Shown in pieces: positions 23,401 through 32,797 of a stretch of DNA of 64,000 nucleotides. The stretch spans positions 23,337,452-23,401,451 of the forward strand of contig OX637294.1 in the NCBI GenBank assembly GCA_951799445.1, read 5' to 3'. The notes beneath the pieces were generated by a model. It was given only the letters and a program-made list of their open reading frames with translations. It made no database searches and was not told where the DNA came from. Both the position numbers and the translations under genes were made by a program. The DNA is from Pseudisothecium myosuroides (Eukaryota > Streptophyta > Bryopsida > Hypnales > Lembophyllaceae). Each line of letters begins with the position of its first letter. Position 1 is the stretch's first letter.

Positions 23401-26400
23401 ACCAATACTTTTATAAGGCATTTCTTTATTAACTTTTTGTGTTTGTTCTTCCTCACTAGTTTCACTCTCATTATCCGTTTGGTTTTCTGAGGTGACACTA
23501 GTTCCGTCCTCTTGGGTTTCACCCCCATATTTTGTGGGAAAAAGAGGCAAAATAATTCTATTTTGTCCTTTACCTATGGTTAAGGTTCCTTTGCCCCAGT
23601 CATCTCTCGCTTTTGCTGAGTATAACCATGGTCTTCCCAATAAAATGGGATATGAGGAAATAGACTCTGTGAGTTTGAACACTATGTAATCAACTTTATA
23701 GTCTATCCCACCTATGGTTGTCACAATTTGTGTTAGGATTCCCATAGGTTTAACTCTACTTTGGTCAGCCATTCTTAAAATAATTGGAGTTGAGGTCATA
23801 GTGGTTAATCCCAATTCTTCCATAGTTTCGAAGTTCATGAGATTAACACTAGATCCACTATCAATTTGAACTCCATTTATTAAAGATCCATCAATTATTA
23901 CATCTACCGTAGGGGCTCCTGGATCCATGGAAATTTCATGAATTTCCAAAGGTTTAACCCTTTTTCTCACTAATGCTGTACTCAAGTCACTTCTGCATTT
24001 AGGAGAAATTGCTAGTAATTGTTTCATACTAATTTCAGGTTGAAGTTTATCAAGGTTAGCCAAAACATCATATGGTTCCATGCCAGATGTTAATTTCATA
24101 GATCTAGGCATTTTACGTTTTGGTGGAACTTGACTTTTTAAATTTATTCTCTTTGTAGGAATTTGATAAAAACTAGGGATAGTATTAGTAGAAATTGTTG
24201 GTAAATTTACTGGTGGATTTATGACTTGTGGTGGTATAGTTGATTGGGGTTGACTAGGTTGTTTAAGAAATTTTTCTTGCATTTCCTTCCAAGTCATTTC
24301 TTTATTAGGATGGTTGGAATCTAAAGGGATTTTTATTGGAGGTATCACTTCTTTTTCTTGTGTTAAATTTGGTTGTAAAGATGCTCTTGGCATTATAATT
24401 TTAGGTACTTCAAATTCACTTTCAAAATTATCAGAAATTTGGTTGTTTAGTAAATTTTGTTGAGCTGTTGTAGCTCTTGTGGCTACAAAGACATTTTCTG
24501 AGTTTGGTTCAAAAATAGAATGGGAAATATGATTTAAAGGTCTGGTATTTCCTTCTGCTTGGAATTGGACTTGTTTAGGTCTAGGATAATCTCTCTCAGA
24601 AGGTGGAAATTTTCTAGGTGGGGCAGTGCAGTCTTCAGGTAAATGACCTTGTTGACGACATCTGCCACAAAATGGTGAGTATCCTACTTGTTTTCTAGGG
24701 TTGGGACATTCATTAGAGTAATGACCTAATTCCCCACATCTATAACACACCACTTGCTTTCCCCTTTCTGGTGGACCATAACGGTGGGTGTTAGGGTTAG
24801 ATGGAGGTCCATTCCAAACTGGAGGTTCATTATAATTATCACCCCAACGGGGTCGATTGTCATTTGACTTATAGGATGATCCACTATTGGGTCTAGAAAA
24901 AGGTCTTTTATTAATATTTGTTTTGTTGACCCAAGGTTTAGTAGAATCAACTTGCAAGACTTGTTTTACAGTTCTCCAATCTTCTTTCATTGCTGCTAAA
25001 TTCCAACACTTTTCAGTGGGATGATTTCCTCCACAAAAAGTGCAACGAGATCTATTATCAGTATTTCCCGTAGTAGGTGATGGACATTCGGAAGGTAAAT
25101 GACCATGCCCTTGACAATTTGTACACCAGACATTTGTCCTGGTATTGTTAGGTTTTGACCTTTTAACTGGGGCATTAGTGATTTGAACCCTTAGGTCTGC
25201 CATTTCTTCTACTAATTTACTTAAGAGATCTGTCTTTGGGTCTTTGACCTCAAGTTTAGGAGGTATTGCTATGGTAGGTTGGATTGTTTGTGCAGGATAT
25301 GTTCTTAGGGGTGGTGTCTGATAAACAACTTGTTGATAGGGTACTCCTTGATTTCCCAAGGGAGGATATGCTAGATTTGGGGGATACATACCAGGATCTA
25401 TACTAGTCATCTGATCTTCCCCTATTCTGGCTTCTTCATAATGTTTAGCATAGGTTAATGCAGTGGCTAGGTCAACAGGATTCTTTTCCTTAATGGATAT
25501 TTTAAATTCAGGAGGATATAAACCTCCTACAAAAATTCCAGTTAAATAGGCATCAGGAATCCCATGACCTCGCCATCTTTGCAAAATATAGTCCATTCTA
25601 CCATAATAGCTATCAACAGTTTCTCCTACCATCATTCTTATGGTTCTTAAACGTTCCTGTAGACTTTCTGTAAAAGCTAATGGTCGAAATCTGGTCAAAA
25701 ATGCATCTTTTAATGCTTGCCAATTGACAAATGGGTTATGTGTTTGATACCATTCCTGAGCAGTCCCTAGCAGTGTTGCAGGAAATGTTACAAGGAAATT
25801 GGCTTCAGGTATCATATTGGCTGCACATACTATTTCGAATCTACTCATATGGTAGTCAGGATCAGTGCCTGCTTGACCATAATATTGAGGCAAAGTGACC
25901 AAATTAAAAGGACGTTGTGCCATGTTATAGTCTTCTACCCACGTATCTTCTTCAAATTCTGGGTTTTCTAAATCTAGATCAGAATCTTCAGATAATTCTG
26001 ATTCTGATTGAAGAGTTTGAAGAATTTGAAAAGGTTGCAAAGGTGGAAGACTTTGGAACGGTTGAAAAGGTTCTAAGCTTAATGCAAAAGGTGATCCTTG
26101 CAAACTATAAGGGTTAATATTTTCGTCCAAATTATAGTTTATAAATTGTCCTGAAGATATTTCCAAATGAGGTGGAGATTCAGGTGGAGATTCAATTCTC
26201 TCTGGTTGTGCCGAACCAGAGGAAGAAGCTCTTCTATTGTCTCTAAGTGGTGATAAATAATTTTCTAATCTATCTAACACACTAGGACTTTCTTCATTCC
26301 ATGTATTTCTTAAATACTCTGTTAAAGCAGCAATAGTTCTATAATCACCTGGTCTAGGTGTAGAAAGGTTAAATTGTTTTGGTGTGGAAAATAAATTTTC

Positions 26401-26883
26401 AACTGGATTAGGTGTTCTAGGAGATACTGGTGTGGGTGTTCTTAAAGGACTAATAGACGTTCTTTGTGGACTAACTGAAGATTGGTGCAATACTTGACTT
26501 ACAGAATCTTCAGTTATGGGATAAGGAAATTCTTCTCTTTCTAAAGATGTAGCAGTATCCGTTAAGGGAGTTCCTTGAGCAGCTATTTCTCCCCTTGTAG
26601 ATTCCTCAAATCCTTTAAATAGGTTAGCACTAACTTCAAAATCAATTTCTGATTCAGTTATTTCACTTTGAGATTCATTCTGGGTAGAATCTGTAACTAA
26701 TCTTTGAAATTGTCTGATAGATGATTCTGCAGTAGTGGGATCTACAGGACTAGGAGGAGGTTTAGGTGGTGAAAAACAGGGATTAATGTAAGTAGCCGCT
26801 GTTCTTCTATGTTTTGGTTTACTTTCTGCCTTAATTTTTCGTGTGGCGTCTCTTAATAAACGATCAGGCTTTTTGCCAGTCAT
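20404..26883 (-). CDS. gag-pol: Gag-Pol polyprotein, Ty3/gypsy (Athila/Tat-like)
   Basis: One 2,159-codon frame, intact. Residues 1-320 are a Ser/Pro-rich disordered leader. Residues 320-490 are the retrotransposon Gag core (ATLLGTAQEWY, LTRFRP). Four zinc knuckles follow at about 587-600, 614-626, 713-726 and 739-752, an unusually high number. The aspartic protease has DSGSS at 1008. Reverse transcriptase spans about 1320-1500, with FMDGFSGYNQI, MPFGLCNAPATFQR and a catalytic FLDD at 1453 in place of the common YxDD. RNase H (DAS, TEREAL, DHDAL) covers 1598-1715. Integrase has an HHCC finger at 1809-1850 and a catalytic triad D1879, D1941 and E1977, ending with a GPY module near 2122. No chromodomain. 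All catalytic residues are present, so the element may be autonomous. The motif field stops at its 3' end; only partial matches such as 25112 occur inside. Confidence 0.97.
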   Translation of the reverse strand: MTGKKPDRLLRDATRKIKAESKPKHRRTAATYINPCFSPPKPPPSPVDPTTAESSIRQFQRLVTDSTQNESQSEITESEIDFEVSANLFKGFEESTRGEIAAQGTPLTDTATSLEREEFPYPITEDSVSQVLHQSSVSPQRTSISPLRTPTPVSPRTPNPVENLFSTPKQFNLSTPRPGDYRTIAALTEYLRNTWNEESPSVLDRLENYLSPLRDNRRASSSGSAQPERIESPPESPPHLEISSGQFINYNLDENINPYSLQGSPFALSLEPFQPFQSLPPLQPFQILQTLQSESELSEDSDLDLENPEFEEDTWVEDYNMAQRPFNLVTLPQYYGQAGTDPDYHMSRFEIVCAANMIPEANFLVTFPATLLGTAQEWYQTHNPFVNWQALKDAFLTRFRPLAFTESLQERLRTIRMMVGETVDSYYGRMDYILQRWRGHGIPDAYLTGIFVGGLYPPEFKISIKEKNPVDLATALTYAKHYEEARIGEDQMTSIDPGMYPPNLAYPPLGNQGVPYQQVVYQTPPLRTYPAQTIQPTIAIPPKLEVKDPKTDLLSKLVEEMADLRVQITNAPVKRSKPNNTRTNVWCTNCQGHGHLPSECPSPTTGNTDNRSRCTFCGGNHPTEKCWNLAAMKEDWRTVKQVLQVDSTKPWVNKTNINKRPFSRPNSGSSYKSNDNRPRWGDNYNEPPVWNGPPSNPNTHRYGPPERGKQVVCYRCGELGHYSNECPNPRKQVGYSPFCGRCRQQGHLPEDCTAPPRKFPPSERDYPRPKQVQFQAEGNTRPLNHISHSIFEPNSENVFVATRATTAQQNLLNNQISDNFESEFEVPKIIMPRASLQPNLTQEKEVIPPIKIPLDSNHPNKEMTWKEMQEKFLKQPSQPQSTIPPQVINPPVNLPTISTNTIPSFYQIPTKRINLKSQVPPKRKMPRSMKLTSGMEPYDVLANLDKLQPEISMKQLLAISPKCRSDLSTALVRKRVKPLEIHEISMDPGAPTVDVIIDGSLINGVQIDSGSSVNLMNFETMEELGLTTMTSTPIILRMADQSRVKPMGILTQIVTTIGGIDYKVDYIVFKLTESISSYPILLGRPWLYSAKARDDWGKGTLTIGKGQNRIILPLFPTKYGGETQEDGTSVTSENQTDNESETSEEEQTQKVNKEMPYKSIGLGEYFTPLANIEDSDDAILAWENSEVLNIGIDENSELEPESQSEEREIDDMFVHSDTTPLQRKDFKESLNTPLQDMNLGTNENPKIIRVYSKMTKVEFKYWSNFFKRHRSSFAWNYTDLKGVPPEICEHKIVLEPDSKPVRQRQYRMNPKYSLMVKEEIDKLLACGFIFEVPYSEWVSPIVVVPKKNGKLRICQDYRKLNSVTKKDYFPLPFTDTLLDGVAGHECYSFMDGFSGYNQIQIAQIYRLLTAFTTDWGIYAHTKMPFGLCNAPATFQRLMTIAFQLYLRKFMEIFLDDFCVYSTKDKHAECLEKCFVQCEKYGISINAAKSQFAVPFGKLVGHIVSSQGIATDPDKVAIIVQLSQPNTITEVRAFLGHVGYYRRYIYKYANIAIPLTELTKKTETPPIWTEACTKAFETLKHKLTTAPVLIPPDWNKDFEVYVDASNVAIGSVLSQKDEKGHDKPIFFASRQLAAAEKNYTITEREALGMIFSVQKFRHYLLGYKFTFHVDHDALKYMINKPQLSGRIARWVLLLQEFNFTIQVRLGKSHANADHLSRINQELGSEPINDEFPDAALFQVEVIPTEYADIIHFLSTGQFPLEYSDKQKKMLAYKTSPYTLIGGMLYKKGKDEILRRCINPSEVPLVLEGCHTDVCGGHFAGLVTAQKALQSGYWWPTMFSDAAVYTRKCDPCQRVGKPTPTTAMPLVPILAQIPFEKWGIDFVGPINPPSREGRKRYILVATEYVTKWAEALATRNDDANTVAKFLYENIITRFGCPKELVSDRGTHFINDTITKLTEKYFIKHRKTSPYHPRANGQTEKTNGILCKIITKTVQGSNIDWDARVLDALWAYRTAYKVTTKNTPFQLVYGQEAILPIELEVQSLRIALDHRLGDMESLQERMVMLEKLDETRRQAYLNTLAIQNRRKSYYDSKLIPKNLLPDDLVLLFDSRFQKFPGKFKMRWFGPYKVLKSYSNGSVELQDFAGNIHSTRYNGYRLKPYIT

Positions 26884-27098
26884 TTACAGAGGCCATAGAG
26901 AAAGAATTTTTTTAAGTTTTTAGGTAAAAGGTTAAGTCAAAGTTTTTGCAACAAAAACCCCGGGAAACATTGGGGACCCTTTATCACAACATGTCGGGGT
27001 AACGAGCTCCCAATGCTCCCGAAGTTATCCCTCTATACTTGACTTGGGTTCTTATAGTAGAGATTTCGGGTCGGGACAATCGATATGGGATATTGCTC

Positions 27099-27617
27099 TT
27101 ACAGACGGAGGTAACTAAAACTAGTCGGGCAGACTAGACTAAACGATGGACTTAAAGGATTTATTTTCTCTTTACACATAAAGTCTGGGATAAGTGGAGT
27201 TACTGCTGGATTCATGGGTCCATAAGTAAATATATAAATTCTATTTATAATTTGAGTGCCAGTCCAAGCAGCATATGCTTTAGGTACTTTGCTTTTAGTT
27301 TGCGATTTTAATTTCCCGTATTGACTAATTAAATAGTGTAGGGAAAAATCAAAAAGCAATTATCCACTTTTCACAACAAATCCTTTCTTGAGTTCAAGCT
27401 TTTGCCAAACTTTACTAAAAATAATCCTCTTTATGTCTAAAGATAGTTGGTCTATGTTTTCTTTTAACTGCTTGTCTTTTATATGGATTCCACTTAACTG
27501 GAAACCTTGCCCAAAATATGCGTTTTTATATAAACGGTAAAGGGCCATAAAAAGACAAGGTCCTGAATAGTAGTCGTCTATTATTTCTGGAGCTTCCCAC
27601 GGAAACAAGTGTCCCAT
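27099..27617 (-). pseudogene. Retrotransposon ORF2, unknown protein with one in-frame stop
   Basis: Frame open from ATG 27617 (MGHLFPWEAPEIIDDYYSG) to a TAA at 27360-27362, then open again in the same frame to 27099. Translation across the stop gives about 170 residues of similar, plausible composition (KAYAAWTGTQIINRIYIF in the second half), so this is probably one gene with a single nonsense change. It lies between ORF1 and Gag-Pol. I do not recognise it. Accessory ORFs before gag are a feature of some Tat/Ogre elements. Confidence 0.5.
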
Positions 27618-27640
27618 TGTAATTCATTTACATATAATTT

Positions 27641-28213
27641 CTAGTGTAAATTTGACCTAATATCACGAATTACACTTTGTGATGGGTGAAAATAAATTAA
27701 CGTGTTAATAACAGTTCTTAATTGAAGTAAATTTCCTATGGGCGTTTCAGGATTTCCTAAATGATTCAAACTTCTAAGTATATTTTCAAAACCTGAATCA
27801 TATGAGACATACTGTTGTGTTGGAAGAGGTGGTTTGAAAAATTGAATTGGAATTGTAGGTCTAGAAAAAGGGGTAGCAGGAATTCTTCTTGTACTATCAA
27901 ATGCTTGTTTCTTAAAACAGGTGTTTTTAATGTGACCAGTTTCTCCACAAAAATGACAATTATGACCCTCTCTACGACCTTGGATTTTTGCTTTAGTGTA
28001 TGCCCTACTTTCTGTCAAGTTTATGTTTCTAGAAATTGATGTGGGTGGTTTCAAGGGGTTGGTAGCACGATTATAACTTAACAATGTTTCTATAGGTATG
28101 GTCCTTTTACAATAATTTGGAATTGGGGGTTGTTCTACTTTGTCCTCTTTAGGAAAGACATCTGCTAAAACCTCGTTTATGATTTCTTGGGTTATTTTCG
28201 TGCATTGACCCAT
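27641..28213 (-). CDS. Retrotransposon ORF1, small zinc-knuckle protein
   Basis: 190 codons beginning MGQCTKITQE, with Gly2 in a context that could allow N-myristoylation. One CCHC knuckle lies at about residues 84-97 (CHFCGETGHIKNTC, C-X2-C-X4-H-X4-C), followed by a Pro/Arg-rich stretch. It sits between the primer site and Gag-Pol. A separate nucleic-acid-binding ORF upstream of a Gag that already has four knuckles is unusual. It could be a second nucleocapsid-like protein or an RNA chaperone; this is inference. Confidence 0.65.
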   Translation of the reverse strand: MGQCTKITQEIINEVLADVFPKEDKVEQPPIPNYCKRTIPIETLLSYNRATNPLKPPTSISRNINLTESRAYTKAKIQGRREGHNCHFCGETGHIKNTCFKKQAFDSTRRIPATPFSRPTIPIQFFKPPLPTQQYVSYDSGFENILRSLNHLGNPETPIGNLLQLRTVINTLIYFHPSQSVIRDIRSNLH

Positions 28214-28561
28214 GTTTACGGCTCTAATAAGGTATCTACCATAATAATAATAATTATTTTTTATTTTTTATTTTTTTATTTATTTATTTTATTTTCTAAA
28301 TTTTATTTTCTAAATTTTTATAAGTAATAAGTATCCCTTACCTTCTTAAAGTTTATCCAAAATCAAAAGTTCCAATTTTAAGAATTTTCTAATAAAGAAA
28401 ATACATGTCATTCCATTTCTAGTCTTAGAATTCTATAATGGAAGATACATAATCTATTTTCTTTAGATAATTTTTCTTAAAATTTATTTTCTCTGAATAT
28501 GGATAAAATCTAAATAAAGGTATTTCTACTCTACATTTTAGCCACCATTAGCCAGGACCTT
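28214..28561 (-). other. Retrotransposon leader, AT-rich
   Basis: Untranslated leader between primer site and ORF1. It is very AT-rich, with runs of ATTT near 28255-28320. It has no exact motif copies and no long ORF. Confidence 0.6.
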
Positions 28562-28579
28562 TCCCCGGCAGCGGCGCCA
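28562..28579 (-). other. Primer-binding site complementary to tRNA-Asp
   Basis: On the minus strand TGGCGCCGCTGCCGGGGA lies 3 nt after the 5' LTR end. It differs at one position from the complement of the plant cytosolic tRNA-Asp 3' end, the primer known from Athila and other plant Ty3/gypsy elements. Confidence 0.92.
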
Positions 28580-28855
28580 AAATGTAATGTAGATTTTGCC
28601 TACTCGACAAAACCCCAAGACAATAAATATAGGGGGGTAATTCCTCTAGGAAAGGTCAATAAGTCTGATGTTTTATGACTAAAGTCACTCGTTTTGTATG
28701 GTGGATACTTGTTTACTTTGTTTTGTAGTTTGATTTATAGACAACAACCCAAGGAAATAGTAGAGAAGTTCTAAAATCTTGGGAATGGTCAAATAGTCAC
28801 TTGTTTCCTAGGATGAAAAGGAATTCAATATGAACTATCAAACTATTTCTTAATA

Positions 28856-31190
28856 GACAATTTGTACACTCTTATACCCAAGGGAATAATTTGTTGGCCA
28901 GTCCATTAAATAATGCTATGGGACGCATGATTGCTGTCTCGGTCCTGTCTAGTATGCTAGGGGTATTTCAAGACAATTTGTCAGGTTGTTCAACAATTTG
29001 TCATGCATGATCTAGACTTTTAAATGCAACAATTCGCATATATATTTATATATAATATATAGATTCCTTAATTACCATAAAGTTTTTTTACCATAACAAT
29101 TTGTCCAGTCACTACTTAGCTAGCCAAATTACTAATTTTAAATGAGTATCAAAACAGTCCCAGTCCTCTACAACAAATTGTCCCTATACTAATGCAGGGG
29201 GAATGAGTGTGTAATGCAATACAATTTATAACATCAACAACAACAAGGCAATTTATCCAACACACCATTCATATAACCACAGCATTTCTATATTCACCGC
29301 TACTCATACAAATTGACCTAATTATCAATCAGGACAATACTCCACTCAATACTCAGTCAATTTGTCTCACTAAGTATCTCCTGATCCTACTAATCTCAGG
29401 GATAAATCAATTTTCAGTAAACTAAATTTATATCAATAAGTTGTCTGTACACTACTACACTATCTGCGGCCCAGTTTGGTACTACGTCAATTTGTCCTGT
29501 AATCCCGACCCACTGTGACTGAATTGTTTAAACAGTGTCACCATATCCAAGACAAATTGTCTGTTAGATCCCTAATCTAAATCCAGGCTAACACCCAGGG
29601 ATCCAGACAATTCGTTTTTATTCTACTTATTGTATTATCATCTCAGAATTTCAATCATGAAGAATTCAATTCAATTCTGGACAACTTAACTATGCACTCA
29701 CAACACAGGATTCAATCACACATACACCAATTTGATACAATTTAATTTCATACATCAAGCACATGAGACTAAGTCAAATTGTCATACCTGGATTCAATGC
29801 TTCATACTCAGCTCTCCCGATTTCAATCACACACACTCCCAGTTATACCATTCAACATAATTCAATTATTTAAATTCATTGTGACCATTTTAGACAACTT
29901 TTCATATATCTCTGCCAGGTATTAGAAACTTGATCTAATTCTCTCTTATGAATCACCTCTACTATTTTGACAATTTGTCTAAGTCCAATTCTATACTGAA
30001 TCTCTGATATTCATTTCAAAACTATTAACTCATGTAATAGATGTAACTTAACTACACAAAGATATAAATTAATCAAGACAATTTGTCAAATTTATGAATT
30101 AGAAGGATTTAAAAACTTAGCTGGAAGTCAGTTGATCTTCCTCTCTGCATCCCTTGCTTGGCAAATTGTCTTGGTCTGCTCACAGCCTCCGCAGCATCAC
30201 CATTGACAGACTGGTTGACAAATCGTCTGCTTCGTTCGTTTTACGAGAGCAACACAGACAAATTGACTTCCAATCCCGATAAATTGCCATCCATTTCCTC
30301 ACAGTAACACTCCGACAATTCAACTCATACACTCATGATACAAAAACTAATTCAGTCAATTTGTCTTAACATGTATTCACAACCACATAATTCGCACAAA
30401 TTTGCACCACACAGTTTCAACAACTCAATACATAAATCACGACCCATAATTCCAGCAGAGTAAGCACACACATAATTTCACCGACAATTTGTTACACAAA
30501 TCATTTCAACAACCATAAATTCATCACAAGAAATCTGCACACAATTCTACACAAAGAATTTACAGTCACCTTGACGTCTCTCACAGTAGCAGAGCCTGTT
30601 CACTGGTTTGCAAAAGAATTCGACAAGTTGCCCAGTGTTACAATCCACTCATTGGATCAACACCAACAAGCTCACAATTTTATAATTACACAATCAAAAC
30701 ACAAGCACCAGGAAGACAATTAGTCACAAGTAAACGAAGAGATCCAATCATTGGATACTCAAGACAATTTATTAAATTAATTCACAGTTCAGAGGATCCA
30801 ATCACTGGATCTTGACTGGAAATTATAGAATGCTCAATTTAGTCCAATCCCTGGATCTAAATTTAGAGCTTATAGACAAATTGTTTATAAGAAATATTAT
30901 ATTATTGAAGAAGTTCAGAGTACATGAAGACGAGACAATTTGACAAAAGCTATTTGATAACCGAGAAAGTGAGAGAGAGAAAATGACAAATTGCCTGGCT
31001 ATATGCAAAACTAAAGACAACTATTCAAACCCGAAGTGTAGGGTCAACTTGTCTTTTGCCATCTTAAACCTTTTATGTGTTGTTTTTTTTCTAAATCCTT
31101 TCTAATCTGGCAATTTGTCCATATTACTACTCTATTGTGTGAACTCTTCGTCAATTTGTCTCTATTTACACTATTCACAGCAAATTGTCA
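28856..31190. repeat. Field of GACAAWTTGTC palindromes in the 5' LTR
   Basis: Same motif set as in the left LTR: four exact copies and over twenty near-matches. None occur in 28583-28855, the R/U5 end. The field therefore sits in U3, upstream of and around the expected promoter. Confidence 0.9.
29036..29062 (-). promoter_or_regulatory. Possible TATA box of the 5' LTR
   Basis: On the minus strand a TATATATTATATATAAATA tract is the strongest TATA-like stretch in the LTR. Transcription starting here would leave a 430-bp R/U5, and this matches the point below which motif copies become sparse. Based on composition only. Confidence 0.3.
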
Positions 31191-31217
31191 AAAAATTGAA
31201 AATTTCAAGAGACTACA

Positions 31218-31222
31218 GGATT
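31218..31222. other. Target-site duplication GGATT, right
   Basis: Second copy of the GGATT found at 12434-12438, directly after the right LTR end ACTACA. Confidence 0.93.
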
Positions 31223-31770
31223 CATTTTTGAATGCAATTTTCACAATTTTTCAAAAAAAGAAGTTCAATAGGGTTTAGTTGGCTAACTTGGCTTGCGACA
31301 AGTCGACAACAATCTCACCATTGGAATTAATGTGTTTCAATTCCATGTTAGACCTATTAAGGATCTATTTTTTCCTTAATTCTACTTGACTATTTTATAA
31401 ATAATAAAAATCAAATGATTTTTTTTTTTTTTTTTAAATTTTTAATGTAGATTTTCAAATCAATTATTTAGCATAAATTTTTTAAATTAAATATTGGTTG
31501 TGCAAAAATTTGAAGCTAAAAAGATTTAAAGCCTTAAAAATCTAGTGACTCAAGGTGCAAAAAACCCGGTTATCTTCACTTCAAACACAAATATCTTTCA
31601 ATCCACAAGGTTAAAGTTTTTGAAATTTCTTTGACACATTTTTATGCTGGTCTAGTACAAGATCTTATGGTTAGATATGTGAAAAAAGCAATTTCTAAAG
31701 TTTTTGCACTTTGCAATAGAAATGGTAATTCTAAGTGGAATTTGATAGAAAAAGGCCCTTAGACTGTAGT
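31223..31770 (+). mobile_element. TTAA-type element, right part, continuing from 12438
   Basis: Continues the interrupted unit: CATTTTTGAATGCAATTTT, CAATCTCACCATTGGAATTA, then GATTTAAAGCC and TTTGCACTTTGCAATAGAAA follow in the same order as in 33955-34892 and 35891-36806. The right end, expected near GGCCCTTAGACTG, is degenerate and lacks a clear TTAA. Confidence 0.6.
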
Positions 31771-31882
31771 GGATATATAGAGGGGCTCAAAACGGATTCA
31801 ATAAAAGCATCTTCAATCCAAAATCCGGATGTTCTACTTGCATGCCCCTCCAAGTGTGATATTGGCTATACAAATCAGTGTC

Positions 31883-32797
31883 TTAACCCCTAAAGGCGCA
31901 AGGCCTTTTTTCTGCCAAAAAACACTCAAAATTGCCATTTCTATAGCAAAGAGTAAAAAAAATTGAAAATTGTTTTTGCACATCTAACCATAGGATCTTA
32001 CACCTAACTAGTATAAAAATGTGTGTAATTTTTTTTAGAATTTTTGACCGCACAAATTGCAAGAAATCTGCATTTAAAGTGAAAAAAACAAGTTTTTCAG
32101 CACATTGCGGGACTAGATTTTTTGACTTTAAACATTTTTAACTTAAATTTTTTTCACTTCAGAGTTTTGAGCCTTAAATCTTTATAGTGGAGAATTGAGT
32201 TGAGAGTCTAGAAGAAAAAAAATCAAAAAAACTTATTTATCATTCTTAAGAAAATTGTTAAGTAGAAGTAGGTACAAGATGAAAGGAAAATCTAAATTAT
32301 TCATATATTTTAAATGGAATTAAAATGCACTAATCCCAATGGTAAGATTGTTCTAGCAAGTAAACTAAACCATGCAAAAAAAAAATTGGAAAATTGGAAA
32401 AATTGCATTTAGAAATGAATCCTACACGTTATTTTTTTCAAGAAGATGCTCTAACTGCTCGAAAAACAAGAATGTCCATAACTTTCCCATAACAAATCCA
32501 AATGAAATGAATCAAAGCTTTCCAAATAAACAAAAATATAATCTATGAGAAAAAAATTCAATTTTGCAAATTATTTTTTGCTACCCGGATTGCTCCCCAT
32601 CCCCTATTTTGAGCTTATTTGGTCATAACTGTTGTTCCCCGGGCACTGATTGTGAAAAAAATTATATTCCCACAAATCTTACCAATTTTTCTATCTTGAA
32701 AAAAAAATTCAAAAAATCACAACAAAAATTCAGCCCATAAGTACCTGTCCAAAATCCCATTTGTCCCCCGAAGGGACAACGGTCCTTGAGGGGTTAA
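31883..32797 (-). mobile_element. TTAA-ended element, subfamily 1, reverse orientation
   Basis: Starts TTAACCCCTAAAGGCGCAAG and ends CGGTCCTTGAGGGGTTAA. It is 915 bp, non-coding, and matches the inverse of 33955-34892 along its length. Confidence 0.8.

Larger units (their letters stand above)
12439..31217 (-). mobile_element. Giant Ty3/gypsy LTR retrotransposon, Athila/Tat-like, 18,779 bp, near-identical LTRs
   Basis: Two direct 2,635-bp LTRs (12439-15073 and 28583-31217) begin TGTAATG and end CTACA on the plus strand. They are bounded by GGATT target duplications at 12434-12438 and 31218-31222. Element order on the minus strand: 5' LTR, tRNA-Asp primer site, ORF1 (zinc knuckle), interrupted ORF2, Gag-Pol, 2.4-kb spacer, two overlapping env-position ORFs, polypurine tract, 3' LTR. 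By eye the LTRs differ at four substitutions and no indels, so insertion is recent. A tRNA-Asp primer, ORFs before gag and after pol, and lack of a chromodomain fit the Tat/Athila branch. The element has a field of GACAAWTTGTC motifs, described separately. Confidence 0.95.
28583..31217 (-). repeat. 5' LTR (right copy)
   Basis: It is 2,635 bp, collinear with 12439-15073 at a constant offset of 16,144. Exact motif copies lie at 28972, 29551, 29969 and 30077. Near 30883 the sequence reads GACAAATTGTT where the other LTR has GACAAATTTTT, so a near-motif changed in one copy. It should contain the element promoter on the minus strand. Confidence 0.95.
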
